Source: Nitrospirota bacterium
Lineage (GTDB): Bacteria > Nitrospirota > JACRHL01
Assembly (NCBI GenBank): GCA_029858285.1
Contig: JAOUFN010000010.1
Span: 1-64,000, forward strand
DNA: 64,000 nt
Direction of reading: 5' to 3'
Shown here: positions 55,291 through 63,789 of the stretch, piece after piece
How positions within the stretch are numbered: the first letter of the stretch is position 1
Layout of the letters: each line of letters opens with the position of its first letter
Program-made: the position numbers and the translations under genes
The notes under the pieces: model-generated
What the model was told of the DNA's origin: nothing
The model's input: only the letters and a program-made list of their open reading frames with translations
Database searches by the model: none

Positions 55291-55338
55291 TTCCGTCCGC
55301 AGGCCTGCCGCCAGGGGGGTATCCCAAAAACCGCCCGG

Positions 55339-55653
55339 TCAACCCAATGCGGAAAGGGCCTCTTGCAACTCCGCTCCGGCATGGCTGTTGCCGGTGCGGG
55401 CGGCGGCTTCCAGGCCGGTCCGGTACAGTTGCCGCGCCTCGTCCATCCGCCCCGCCTTCTCCAGGGTCTTGCCGCCGTGGTAATAGGCGGACACGTAATC
55501 GGGGTCGCGCCGCACCACCTCGGTGAATTCGGCAATGGCGTTGTCCAGCGCGCCCAGCTTCAGGTGCTCCTGGGCGATTACATAGCGGGCAAAGCTGTTG
55601 TTGGGGTCCTTGTCCAGAAAAACCTGGTACTGGGCGATGCGGCTGGCGGTCAT
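55339..55653 (-). CDS. small TPR-repeat protein
   Basis: A 104-residue soluble protein of tandem TPR helices: [25 protein letters not shown], then [30 protein letters not shown]. An AAGGAAG ribosome site precedes the ATG. TPR units mediate protein binding; the partner is unknown. It converges with fur and is divergent from purM. Confidence 0.85.
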   Translation of the reverse strand: MTASRIAQYQVFLDKDPNNSFARYVIAQEHLKLGALDNAIAEFTEVVRRDPDYVSAYYHGGKTLEKAGRMDEARQLYRTGLEAAARTGNSHAGAELQEALSALG

Positions 55654-55750
55654 GGGCTTCCTTCAATGTCGGTGCTGCCGGGCGCGGAAGGCGCCTTCCT
55701 GTCCGCCATTCTCGCCCGCTTCCCGGCGCTGCACAACCCCTGCGGAGCGT

Positions 55751-55779
55751 TTGACGGAACCCGGTCCGCCCCCTATCAT
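55751..55779 (+). promoter_or_regulatory. sigma70-type promoter for purM-purN
   Basis: TTGACG (55751-55756), a 17-base spacer and TATCAT (55774-55779), each 5 of 6, giving a leader of about 20 bases with AAGCGGAG before purM. No PurR-type operator was recognised. Confidence 0.6.
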
Positions 55780-55806
55780 TACTCTCCTTTCACAAGCGGA
55801 GCGCGC

Positions 55807-56838
55807 ATGAGCGAACTGAGTTACAGGGATGCGGGGGTGGACATCGATGCGGGCAACCGGCTGGTGGAACGCATCAAGCCCATGGCCCGCTCCACCGCCA
55901 TCCCCGGCGTGTTGGGGGGGCTGGGCGGTTTTGGCGGCCTGTTTGCCCCCGACCTGGGCGGCATGACCGAGCCGGTGCTGGTCTCCGGCACCGATGGCGT
56001 TGGCACCAAGCTCAAAATTGCCTTTGGTCTGAACCGCCACGACACCGTGGGCATCGACCTGGTGGCCATGTCGGTGAACGACATCGTGGTCACCGGCGCG
56101 CGCCCGCTGTTCTTCCTCGATTACTTCGCCACCGGCCGCCTGAGCGTGGACGACGCCGCCCAGGTGGTGTCGGGCATCGCCGAGGGGTGCCGTCAGGCGG
56201 GGTGCGCCCTGCTGGGGGGCGAGACCGCCGAGATGCCCGGTTTTTACGCCGACGGCGAATACGATCTGGCCGGTTTTGCGGTGGGCATCGTGGATCGCCC
56301 CCGCATCATTGACGGCAGCCGCGTGGCGGCGGGGGACGCCGTGATCGGCATGGCCTCCTCCGGCCTGCACAGCAACGGCTTTTCCCTGGCCCGAAAGGTA
56401 TTTTTCGAGCGTGGCGGCTTGACGCTCGCCGACCCCTTGAAGGAGTGCGGCAAGAGTGTGGGCGAGGCGTTGCTCACGCCGACCCGCATTTATGTGCGCC
56501 AGGTGCTGGACCTGATCGCCCGCTTCGACGTGCGTGCCCTGGCCCACATCACCGGCGGCGGGTTGACCGAAAACCTGCCCCGGGTGTTCCCCAAGGGGTG
56601 CGGTGCGCGGCTGAACGCGGCCAGTTGGGAAATTCCCCCGGTGTTCACCGCCCTGGAGCGGCTGGGCAACGTGGCCCGTCCGGAAATGCTGCGTACCTTC
56701 AATATGGGCATCGGCATGTGCGTGGTGGTGCCCGCCGGGCAGGCGGCAGACGTGGTCACCGCCTTGGGCGCGGCCGGAGAGCGCGCCTGGGTGATTGGAG
56801 AAATTGTCGCCGGAGACGGCGTGGTGACCTATGCCTGA
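55807..56838 (+). CDS. purM: phosphoribosylformylglycinamidine cyclo-ligase
   Basis: Closes the imidazole ring to give AIR in purine synthesis. The 343 residues start [20 protein letters not shown], with ATP-site loop [50 protein letters not shown], and [13 protein letters not shown]. It overlaps purN by 8 bases, the usual purMN pair. Confidence 0.98.
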   Translation: MSELSYRDAGVDIDAGNRLVERIKPMARSTAIPGVLGGLGGFGGLFAPDLGGMTEPVLVSGTDGVGTKLKIAFGLNRHDTVGIDLVAMSVNDIVVTGARPLFFLDYFATGRLSVDDAAQVVSGIAEGCRQAGCALLGGETAEMPGFYADGEYDLAGFAVGIVDRPRIIDGSRVAAGDAVIGMASSGLHSNGFSLARKVFFERGGLTLADPLKECGKSVGEALLTPTRIYVRQVLDLIARFDVRALAHITGGGLTENLPRVFPKGCGARLNAASWEIPPVFTALERLGNVARPEMLRTFNMGIGMCVVVPAGQAADVVTALGAAGERAWVIGEIVAGDGVVTYA

Positions 56839-57460
56839 GCAGGACGGTTGCGTGATCGGCATCCTGGCCAGTGGCCGGGGTTCCAACATGGCTGCGCTGC
56901 TGGAGGCCTGCGCCAGCGGCGAGATTCCGGCGCGGGTGGCGGTGGTACTGTCGGACCGGGAGCAGGCGGGGGCGCTGGAGACCGCCCGCCGTATGGGGGT
57001 GGATGCCGTTCACCTGAATCCGCGCCAGCACGGCAGCCGCGAGGGGTACGACCGGGCGCTGGTGGCCGAATTGCGGCAACGCGGGGTGAATCTGGTGTGT
57101 CTGGCGGGCTACATGAAGCTGGTCACCCGTGAATTTCTGGCCCCTTACGCGGGTCGCGTGCTCAATATCCACCCTTCGCTGCTGCCGTCGTTCCCGGGTC
57201 TGGACGCCCAACAGCAGGCCTTCGACTATGGGGTGAAGGTGGCGGGCTGCACGGTGCACCTGGTGGAACTGGCCATGGATTCCGGCCCTGTGGTGATGCA
57301 GGCGGCGGTGCCGGTGATGGACGACGACACGGCGCAATCACTTTCGGCGCGCATCCTGGAGCAGGAGCACCGTATCTATGTGGAGGCGGTGTGCGCCTTC
57401 GCCGAGGAGCGGGTGCGGGTGGAAGGGCGGCGGATTTTCATCCGCGCGCCCAGGAAATAA
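56831..57460 (+). CDS. purN: phosphoribosylglycinamide formyltransferase
   Basis: Formylates GAR using 10-formyl-THF. The 209 residues have [20 protein letters not shown], the catalytic Asn/His in [20 protein letters not shown] and the Asp in [17 protein letters not shown]. Normal family length. Coupled to purM by an 8-base overlap. Confidence 0.97.
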   Translation: MPEQDGCVIGILASGRGSNMAALLEACASGEIPARVAVVLSDREQAGALETARRMGVDAVHLNPRQHGSREGYDRALVAELRQRGVNLVCLAGYMKLVTREFLAPYAGRVLNIHPSLLPSFPGLDAQQQAFDYGVKVAGCTVHLVELAMDSGPVVMQAAVPVMDDDTAQSLSARILEQEHRIYVEAVCAFAEERVRVEGRRIFIRAPRK

Positions 57461-57465
57461 CCGAC

Positions 57466-57485
57466 CGGCGGATGTTCCTCCGCCG
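57466..57485 (+). terminator. short hairpin after purN
   Basis: A perfect 7-bp stem (cggcgga / tccgccg, 6-base loop) starts six bases past the purN stop. No U tract follows, so termination is uncertain. Confidence 0.3.
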
Positions 57486-57584
57486 TCTCCAGACAGCCGA
57501 CCGGTCGCCCGCCGCCACGGGCCATCCGTTCCGAGATATATCCAGACGTTAAGGTCGAGTGCAGTTCCGCCGAAAAGGGAAACT

Positions 57585-58376
57585 GTGAAGTGCCCGAACT
57601 GCAATATGTCCCAACCGGACGGCCCCGCCTGCGTACGCTGCCAGGCCCCCATGGGCCGCCTGGCGGAGGAAGTGCGGCGCGCCTCCGGAGAACAGTCGCC
57701 TTCGGAACATCGGAGCCGGGGGCTGGCATCCTCCTCGCATCTTGCCGACGTGAGTACTCCACCGGCTGCGCCCGCCGCCCTGGAACTGGAGCCCACTCCG
57801 GAGCCACCGGCACCCGCCGAGGCTGCGCCGGTGGCCGAAACACCGCCCCCCGCGCCTGCGGCTCCAGCCCCGACGGAACCTGTGCACGCAGAGTCAGAAG
57901 AGTTCAAGGGAGAATTATTCAGCCGCAAGGCCGCTCTCCAGGCGGAAGAGAAAACTCCGGCCACCCCGCCGGTGGCGGAAAAGAGCCCCCCGCCCGCGAC
58001 CGCCCCCGTGCGTTCCACCGCGACCCCCAAACCAGCCGCCCCGGCGGTGCACAAAAAAATTTCCCCGGAGGGGGTGGTGATCACCATGGCCCCCGGCATT
58101 CCGGGCCGCCACGGTCACGAGGTTCTGGGGGTGGTGTCGGCCCAGTCGCTGGTCTACCTGTCGCCGGAAACCCTGCCCCGGGCCAGTGGCCCCATGGCCG
58201 GTAGCGGCGCGGGCGACGCCATCGATAACGCCTTCAATGCCGCCCTCGGCGAACTGCGCAAGCGCGCCACAGCGCTCGGCGCCGATGCGGTGATCTCGGT
58301 CAGTGTCGCCTATTGTCCGGGGGTGGGCGGGGGACTGCTGGTGGCGGTCACCGGCACCGCCGTACACCTGACCTGA
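57585..58376 (+). CDS. zinc-ribbon / YbjQ (DUF74) fusion protein
   Basis: A 263-residue protein from a GTG preceded by AAAAGGGA. A short N-terminal zinc ribbon (KCPNCNMSQPDGPACVRCQ) is followed by a long Pro/Ala/Glu linker (about 50-155) and a C-terminal YbjQ/UPF0145 domain (GHEVLGVVSAQSLVYLS, DAIDNAFNAALGELRKRATALG, ADAVISVSVAYCPGVGGGLL). YbjQ-type proteins form oligomers and are annotated as heavy-metal-binding on weak grounds. The residues before the GTG in the open frame have no family signal. Confidence 0.82.
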   Translation: MKCPNCNMSQPDGPACVRCQAPMGRLAEEVRRASGEQSPSEHRSRGLASSSHLADVSTPPAAPAALELEPTPEPPAPAEAAPVAETPPPAPAAPAPTEPVHAESEEFKGELFSRKAALQAEEKTPATPPVAEKSPPPATAPVRSTATPKPAAPAVHKKISPEGVVITMAPGIPGRHGHEVLGVVSAQSLVYLSPETLPRASGPMAGSGAGDAIDNAFNAALGELRKRATALGADAVISVSVAYCPGVGGGLLVAVTGTAVHLT

Positions 58377-58419
58377 TCTGCTCCAGCCCGGTCCCTCCCG
58401 CCCGATCAACCTGTCCGGC

Positions 58420-59367
58420 CTATCCGGCCTCGGCCTCCAGAAAGCGCTCCGCGTCCAGTGCCGCCATGCAGCCGGTTCCGGCGGCGGTAATCGCCTGCCG
58501 GTAGTGGCGGTCGGCCACATCTCCGGCGGCGAACACCCCCGTCACGTTGGTGCGGGTGGTGCCGGGGCGCACCCGCAAATAACCGGTTTCGTCCATCTCC
58601 AGTTGTCCGGCAAAGATGCCGGTGTTGGGGGTGTGGCCGATGGCCATGAACACGCCGTCCGCGGGGTGCTCCGAAATTTCGCCACTGACCGTGTCCTTCA
58701 GGCGCAGGCCTGTGACCACGCTGTCCCCCAAAATGTCCTCGACCCCCTTGTTCCAAAGGAAGTCGAGCTTTTCATTCTTTTTGGCCTTGTCCACCATGAT
58801 CTTCGAGGCGCGCAACTGGTCGCGGCGGTGCACCAGGGTAACGCGACTGGCAAAACGGGTAAGGAAGATAGCCTCCTCCACGGCGGAGTCGCCCCCACCC
58901 ACCACCATCACCCGCTTGTCGCGGAAGAAAAAGCCGTCGCAGGTGGCGCAGGCCGAAACCCCGGCCCCCATCAAGCGTGACTCGTTGGGCAGTCCCAGCA
59001 GGCGCGCCGAGGCTCCGGTGGCCACGATCAGCGTGCGTGCCCGCAGCGGGGTATCGTCCACGGTAAGGGTGAAGGGGCGGGCCGACAGGTCGGCGCGGGT
59101 GACGTTGCCGGTAAGGAATACAGTGCCAAAGCGCTCGGCCTGCTGGCGGGTGCGCAGGATCAGTTCCGGCCCCTGAATCCCCTCCGGAAAACCGGGAAAA
59201 TTCTCCACCTCGGTGGTGATGGTGAGCTGGCCGCCGCTCTGGGGTCCCTCGATCACCACCGGGGTCAGGTTGGCGCGCGCCGCGTAGATGGCGGCGGTGA
59301 GTCCGGCGGGGCCGGAGCCCAGGATGACCACGTCGTGGAGGGGGGAGGCGGGGTTGTTCGGAGCCAT
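58420..59367 (-). CDS. trxB: thioredoxin-disulfide reductase
   Basis: NADPH-dependent flavoenzyme reducing thioredoxin. The 315 residues have FAD motif VILGSGPAGLTAAIYAARA, redox pair ACATCDGFFF, NADPH motif VMVGGGDSAVEEAIFL and the C-terminal GVFAAGDVADRHYRQ. Last gene of the minus-strand operon starting with the patatin gene, 64 bases after the receiver gene. Confidence 0.97.
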   Translation of the reverse strand: MAPNNPASPLHDVVILGSGPAGLTAAIYAARANLTPVVIEGPQSGGQLTITTEVENFPGFPEGIQGPELILRTRQQAERFGTVFLTGNVTRADLSARPFTLTVDDTPLRARTLIVATGASARLLGLPNESRLMGAGVSACATCDGFFFRDKRVMVVGGGDSAVEEAIFLTRFASRVTLVHRRDQLRASKIMVDKAKKNEKLDFLWNKGVEDILGDSVVTGLRLKDTVSGEISEHPADGVFMAIGHTPNTGIFAGQLEMDETGYLRVRPGTTRTNVTGVFAAGDVADRHYRQAITAAGTGCMAALDAERFLEAEAG

Positions 59368-59431
59368 GTCGCTGTCCTTCCTTGTATCCCCCCGCCGCTT
59401 GCCGTGGGTCGGGGGAGCAGACCAGGTTGCC

Positions 59432-59812
59432 TTACCCGGCCGGTTTCCGCTCCAGCACTTCGCGGATCATCTCCTTGAGGCCATCCAGCCGGGCGGATTT
59501 GACGAAGTAGCCGTCGGCGCTCCAGGCGCCAAAATCGTGCTTGTAGTCGCTGTAGGCGCTGCACAGGATCACCGGCAGGTCGGGATATTTCTGCTTGGCG
59601 CGCTGCAACACCTTGATGCCGTCGATGCCGGGCATGCGGATGTCCAGCAGCAGCAGATCGGGGCGGCCCGATTCCAGGACGGTGAGCACCTCCTCGCCGT
59701 TGGGGAAGGTTGTGACATCGTAGCCCTCCTCCACCAGTTCCTCGCGCAGGAACAGACGAATGCTTTCCTCGTCGTCCACCACGAACACGGTCTTCTTCGG
59801 CCCCGTGGACAT
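59432..59812 (-). CDS. single-domain response regulator
   Basis: A 126-residue stand-alone CheY-like receiver. Acidic pocket VFVVDDEESIRLF, phospho-Asp in LLLLDIRMPGIDGIKVL, switch residues near VILCSAYSDY and the conserved Lys in DGYFVKSARL. No output domain. Its start lies 3 bases after glgA, so it is co-translated with glycogen genes; the kinase is not in the window. Confidence 0.93.
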   Translation of the reverse strand: MSTGPKKTVFVVDDEESIRLFLREELVEEGYDVTTFPNGEEVLTVLESGRPDLLLLDIRMPGIDGIKVLQRAKQKYPDLPVILCSAYSDYKHDFGAWSADGYFVKSARLDGLKEMIREVLERKPAG

Positions 59813-59815
59813 ACC

Positions 59816-61312
59816 CTATCCCCTCCCGTGCGGCCGCGGGGACGCGGCCTGTTTGAGTGCCCCACCAATTTTCCGGGTTCGTCGCGCTTCAAGCGCCTTC
59901 TCGTACACCGCCTCGCAGGCGCTGGCGCGGGCCTGCCACGAACTGTCCCGCTGCATGCCGTTGCGCTGGATGCGGGCGAACAGTTTGTGTTCCTTCCACA
60001 CCTCCAGCGCCCCGGCGACGGCCGCCAGCAGGGCGGCGGTGTCCGGCCGGTCGAAGGCGAAGCCGGTGGCGCTGTCCGGATTGTCGTTCCAGGCCACCAC
60101 GGTGTCCGCCAGCCCCCCCACGCGATGCACCACCGGCGGCGCGCCGTAGCGCATGGCGATGAGCTGGGCCAAACCGCACGGTTCGAAGCGCGAGGGCATC
60201 AGAAACAGGTCGCTGCCGCCATAAATGTTGCGCGCCAGCGGTTCGTCGAAGCCGGTGGCGACACCCACGCGGCCGGGGCGGAAGCGCGCCGCCTCCACCA
60301 GTCGCCGGGTCAACAGCGGGTCGCCGTCGCCGAGCAGGGCCAGTTGCACCCCCAGGTCCAGCAGGGCGGGCATGGCGTCCAGCACGATGTCCAGCCCCTT
60401 CTGGCCGGTGACGCGGCCCACGAAGCCCAGCAGCGGGGCGTCGGCCTCCTCCAGGCCAAGGGTGCGCTGCACCAGGCGGCGGTTGGCGCGCCGCCCCTCG
60501 GGACGAGCCGCCGAGAACGGCGCCGCCAGATGCGGGTCGGAGGCCGGGTTCCACAACTCGGTGTCGATGCCGTTTTCGATGCCCGACAGGTCCGCCGAGC
60601 GGGCGCGCAGCACTCCGTCCAGGCCGCAGCCGTTTTGTGGTTCGAGAATTTCCCGGGCATAGGTGGGGCTGACGGTGGTTACCTGATCGGCATAAAGAAT
60701 GCCGCCTTTCAGGTAGTTCATGTCGCCGTAATACTCCAGCCCGTCGATGCCCAGCACACGGGGGGGCAGCCCCAGCACGTTGACGGCGGTCACGTCGAAG
60801 CGCCCCTGAAAGGCCAGGTTGTGGATGGTGAGTACGCTGGCGGACTGTTCCAGTCCGTCGCCGTCGTCGGGTTCCCTGAGGTACACCGGCACCAGGGCGG
60901 TCTGCCAGTCGTTGACGTGGAGGACGTCCGGCGCCAGACGCAGTTCCCGGCACAGGGCCAGGATGGCGCGGGAGAAGAAGGCAAAGCGCTCCGGGTTGTC
61001 GGCATATTCCCCGCCGGGGGGGCCATAGAGATGGGGGCGGGCGAAGTAGTCGGACTGTTCGACAAGGTACACGTCGCCCCATTTCTGGCGCGAGCGCCAG
61101 GGGCGGGCGGCCACCTGCCAGGTGCCCACCGGCACCATGAACTCCTCCCCCGGCTCCAGCCCGGCCCGGTTCACCCCGTCGTACAGGGGCAGCACCGCCG
61201 TCACCCGGTGGCCACGGGCGGCCAGCGCCGCGGGCAGGGCCCCCGCCACGTCGGCCAGTCCGCCGGTTTTGACGAACGGCACCATCTCCGATGCGGCGTA
61301 CAGGATGTGCAC
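59816..61312 (-). CDS. glgA: glycogen synthase (ADP-glucose)
   Basis: Elongates alpha-1,4-glucan from ADP-glucose (GT5). A GTG start gives 498 residues: ADP-glucose-binding VKTGGLADVAGALPAAL, HNLAFQGRFDV, FVGRVTGQKGLDIVLDAM, and the nucleotide-sugar site FEPCGLAQLIAMRYGAPPVV. No glgB or glgC is nearby. Its GTG directly follows the galT stop. Confidence 0.95.
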   Translation of the reverse strand: MHILYAASEMVPFVKTGGLADVAGALPAALAARGHRVTAVLPLYDGVNRAGLEPGEEFMVPVGTWQVAARPWRSRQKWGDVYLVEQSDYFARPHLYGPPGGEYADNPERFAFFSRAILALCRELRLAPDVLHVNDWQTALVPVYLREPDDGDGLEQSASVLTIHNLAFQGRFDVTAVNVLGLPPRVLGIDGLEYYGDMNYLKGGILYADQVTTVSPTYAREILEPQNGCGLDGVLRARSADLSGIENGIDTELWNPASDPHLAAPFSAARPEGRRANRRLVQRTLGLEEADAPLLGFVGRVTGQKGLDIVLDAMPALLDLGVQLALLGDGDPLLTRRLVEAARFRPGRVGVATGFDEPLARNIYGGSDLFLMPSRFEPCGLAQLIAMRYGAPPVVHRVGGLADTVVAWNDNPDSATGFAFDRPDTAALLAAVAGALEVWKEHKLFARIQRNGMQRDSSWQARASACEAVYEKALEARRTRKIGGALKQAASPRPHGRG

Positions 61313-62308
61313 CTAGAACTCCCGATCCACCCGCGCCTCGCGCAGGAAGCGGGTGGCCTCCTCCGGCGGGGTGGGGTTGATGTAAATCCCCGCGCCCCAC
61401 TCGAATCCGGCGGTCTTGGTCAGTTTGGGGATCACCTCGATGTGCCAGTGGTAGTAGCTGCTGGGGCCTTCCTGCAACGGCGAGGTGTGCAGCATGTAAT
61501 TGAAGGGCGGATCGTTCAGCACCCGGTCCAGGCGCAGCAGCAGGTTTTTGAGGATGCGCGCCAGCGCCAGGGACTGGTTGGCGGACAGGGTCTCGAAGGA
61601 GGATTCGTGGTGCTTGGGCAGGATCCAGGTTTCGAACGGAAAGCGCGCCGCGTAGGGTGAGATGACCACGAATTCCTCGTTCTCCAGCACCACGCGGCTG
61701 CCCTCCCGCATCTCCTGCCGCAGGATGTCGCAGAAGATGCAGCGTTCCTTGTATTCGAAGTGACGGCGGGCGCCGGCCAGTTCCTCCTGCACGCGTTTGG
61801 GCACCACCGGCAGGGCGATGAGCTGGGAATGGGGGTGCTCCAGGGAAGCCCCGGCGGCCTCGCCCTGATTCTTGAAGATCAGCACATAGCGGAAGCGGAA
61901 GTCGCGCTTCAGGTCCACATAGCGCTCGTGGTAGGCACGGACTACCTGATTGATGCGCTCCACGCTGCGGTGGGCCAGGGGAATTTTGTGCTCCGGCCCC
62001 TCAATGATGACCTCGTGGGCGCCCAGACCGTTCATCTTGTCGTACAGGCCGTCCCCGGCACGGTCCAGATCGCCTTCCACCTGCAACACCGGAAACTTGT
62101 TGGGGATCACCCGCAGGTCCCAGCCGCCGCCGGCGGGGCGCACCGCATAAACTTCGTGCGGGGTGGTGTGCTCGTTGCCGGGGCAGAACGGGCAGAAGGC
62201 GTTGTCTGCCTTGGGGGGCGGGGTTTCGAAGTCGGAGGGTCGGCGCCCGCGCTCGCTGGCGATGATGACCCAACGGGTGGTGATGGGGTCCTGGCGAAAT
62301 TCCGGCAC
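61313..62308 (-). CDS. galT: galactose-1-phosphate uridylyltransferase
   Basis: GalT-family nucleotidyltransferase, 331 residues from a GTG. RQDPITTRWVIIASERGRRP, zinc motif CPFCPGNEHTTPHEV, and the active-site histidine in LEHPHSQLIALP are intact; ILPKHHESSFETL and YYHWHIEVIPKLT follow. Between regulator and glycogen synthase it may act as a hexose-1-phosphate exchange enzyme (UDP- or ADP-sugars) supplying glycogen; that is inference. Confidence 0.94.
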   Translation of the reverse strand: MPEFRQDPITTRWVIIASERGRRPSDFETPPPKADNAFCPFCPGNEHTTPHEVYAVRPAGGGWDLRVIPNKFPVLQVEGDLDRAGDGLYDKMNGLGAHEVIIEGPEHKIPLAHRSVERINQVVRAYHERYVDLKRDFRFRYVLIFKNQGEAAGASLEHPHSQLIALPVVPKRVQEELAGARRHFEYKERCIFCDILRQEMREGSRVVLENEEFVVISPYAARFPFETWILPKHHESSFETLSANQSLALARILKNLLLRLDRVLNDPPFNYMLHTSPLQEGPSSYYHWHIEVIPKLTKTAGFEWGAGIYINPTPPEEATRFLREARVDREF

Positions 62309-62310
62309 GG

Positions 62311-63789
62311 CTATTCTCCTGCCACCTGACGGCTGTCCACGGTGATGCCCAGTTGGCGGATTTTCTTGGACAGGTTGCTGCGTTCCACCTTCAATTGCTC
62401 CGCCGCCCGCGAAATGTTGCCGCCGCAGGACTCCAGCACGCGGCGGATGTACTCGGCCTCGAACTTCTCCCGCGCGTCCCGCAGGGGCAGGGAGGGGGAA
62501 ACAACCGCCGCCCCGCCGATTCCCGCGAAGGAAACGCCTGCCGCCGAACCCGCTACCTGCCCGGATGGCAGACCCGCTACCTGCCCGGATGGCAGACCCG
62601 CTACCTGCCCGGATGGCAGGCCATTCAATAGTTCAGCGGGCAAATCGGCCACCTCCACCGCGTCACCCCGGCTCATGATCAGCAGGCGCTCGACGATGTT
62701 CTTCAACTCCCGCACGTTGCCCGGCCAGGGCAGCGCCCCCAGTATATCCATGACACGGGGAGAAAAGCGCTTGAGGGTAAGCCCCTGTTCGGCGCTGGCG
62801 CGTTCCGCAAAGTGGGCCGCCAGCAGGGGAATGTCGCCGGGCCGCTCGCGCAGGGCGGGGACGCGCAGGGGCACCACGTTGAGGCGGTAGAACAGGTCCT
62901 CGCGAAACTGCCCGCCAGCGATGGCGGCCTTCAGATCGCGGTGGGTAGCGGCGATCACCCACACGTCCACGTCGCGGGGGGCCACCCCCCCCAGCCGCTG
63001 GATTTTGCCTTCCTGCAACACCCGCAGCACCCGCGCCTGGGTGGCCAGGGACATGTCGCCCACCTCATCCAGAAACAGGGTGCCGCCGTGGGCCAGTTCG
63101 AACATGCCGGGCTTGGGCGTGTCGGCGCCGGTAAACGCCCCTTTTTCGTAGCCGAACAGCTCACTCTCGATCAGGTGTTCGGGCAGTGCGGCGCAGTTGA
63201 TTTCGATGAACGGCTTGTCGTGGCGCGGGCTGCCTTCGTGCAGGGCGCGGGCCACCAGTTCCTTGCCGGCGCCGTTTTCACCGCTGATGAGCACCCGGGC
63301 GCAGGTGCCCGCCACGCGCTGAATGTCCTGGCGCAGGTGATTGAGCGGCGCAGAATCCCCCAGCATCCGCCAGCGGTCGTGGATTTGTGCCTTCAGGCGA
63401 GCGTTTTCGGCGGTCAGCCGGGCCTGACTCAGGGCGTGGGACACGGTCAATGTCACGCGGTCCAGCGACAGGGGTTTTTCCAGGTAGTCGAAGGCCCCCA
63501 TGCGGATGGCCGAAACGGCGGTTTCGATGGTGCCGTGACCGCTCATCATGATGACCGGCAGGTGCGGCAGTTCCTTGCGCAGATGTCCCAGAACGGCAAT
63601 GCCGTCCATGCCTTCCATCCAGATGTCCAGCAGCACCAGATCGGCCCCGTCGCGGGTGACCATGTCGATGCCTTCGCGGCCGCTGGCGGCGGTCAGCACC
63701 CGGTAGCCCTCGTCGGCGAGGATGCCGGACAGGGAGCGGCGGATGCCCGCCTCGTCGTCGATCACCAGCACGGTAACCGGGGCGTTCAC
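62311..63789 (-). CDS. NtrC-family sigma54-dependent response regulator (NtrX-like)
   Basis: A 492-residue activator from a GTG overlapping the patatin stop. Receiver (about 1-120: VLVIDDEAGIRRSL, phospho-Asp in LVLLDIWMEGMDGI), AAA+ domain (about 145-380: ISGENGAGKELVARALH, sigma54 loop GAFTGA, TLFLDEVGDMSL, PWPGNVRELKNIVERL) and a C-terminal Fis-like HTH (GGNISRAAEQLKVERSNLSKKIRQL). Between AAA+ and HTH is a (GLPSGQVA)3 linker from a 24-bp tandem repeat. The order resembles NtrX, but no NtrY kinase is visible. Confidence 0.93.
   Translation of the reverse strand: MNAPVTVLVIDDEAGIRRSLSGILADEGYRVLTAASGREGIDMVTRDGADLVLLDIWMEGMDGIAVLGHLRKELPHLPVIMMSGHGTIETAVSAIRMGAFDYLEKPLSLDRVTLTVSHALSQARLTAENARLKAQIHDRWRMLGDSAPLNHLRQDIQRVAGTCARVLISGENGAGKELVARALHEGSPRHDKPFIEINCAALPEHLIESELFGYEKGAFTGADTPKPGMFELAHGGTLFLDEVGDMSLATQARVLRVLQEGKIQRLGGVAPRDVDVWVIAATHRDLKAAIAGGQFREDLFYRLNVVPLRVPALRERPGDIPLLAAHFAERASAEQGLTLKRFSPRVMDILGALPWPGNVRELKNIVERLLIMSRGDAVEVADLPAELLNGLPSGQVAGLPSGQVAGLPSGQVAGSAAGVSFAGIGGAAVVSPSLPLRDAREKFEAEYIRRVLESCGGNISRAAEQLKVERSNLSKKIRQLGITVDSRQVAGE
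62549..62620 (-). repeat. 24-bp tandem repeat in the NtrC-like gene
   Basis: Three in-frame copies of cccgctacctgcccggatgg(caga) at 62549, 62573 and 62597, identical but for the last base of the third. They encode the GLPSGQVA linker units. Confidence 0.95.

Noticed and set aside
59600-61312. Sequence ggttcgaagcgc near 60175 as a tRNA T-loop
   Set aside because: It lies inside the conserved glgA coding region and has no paired arms.
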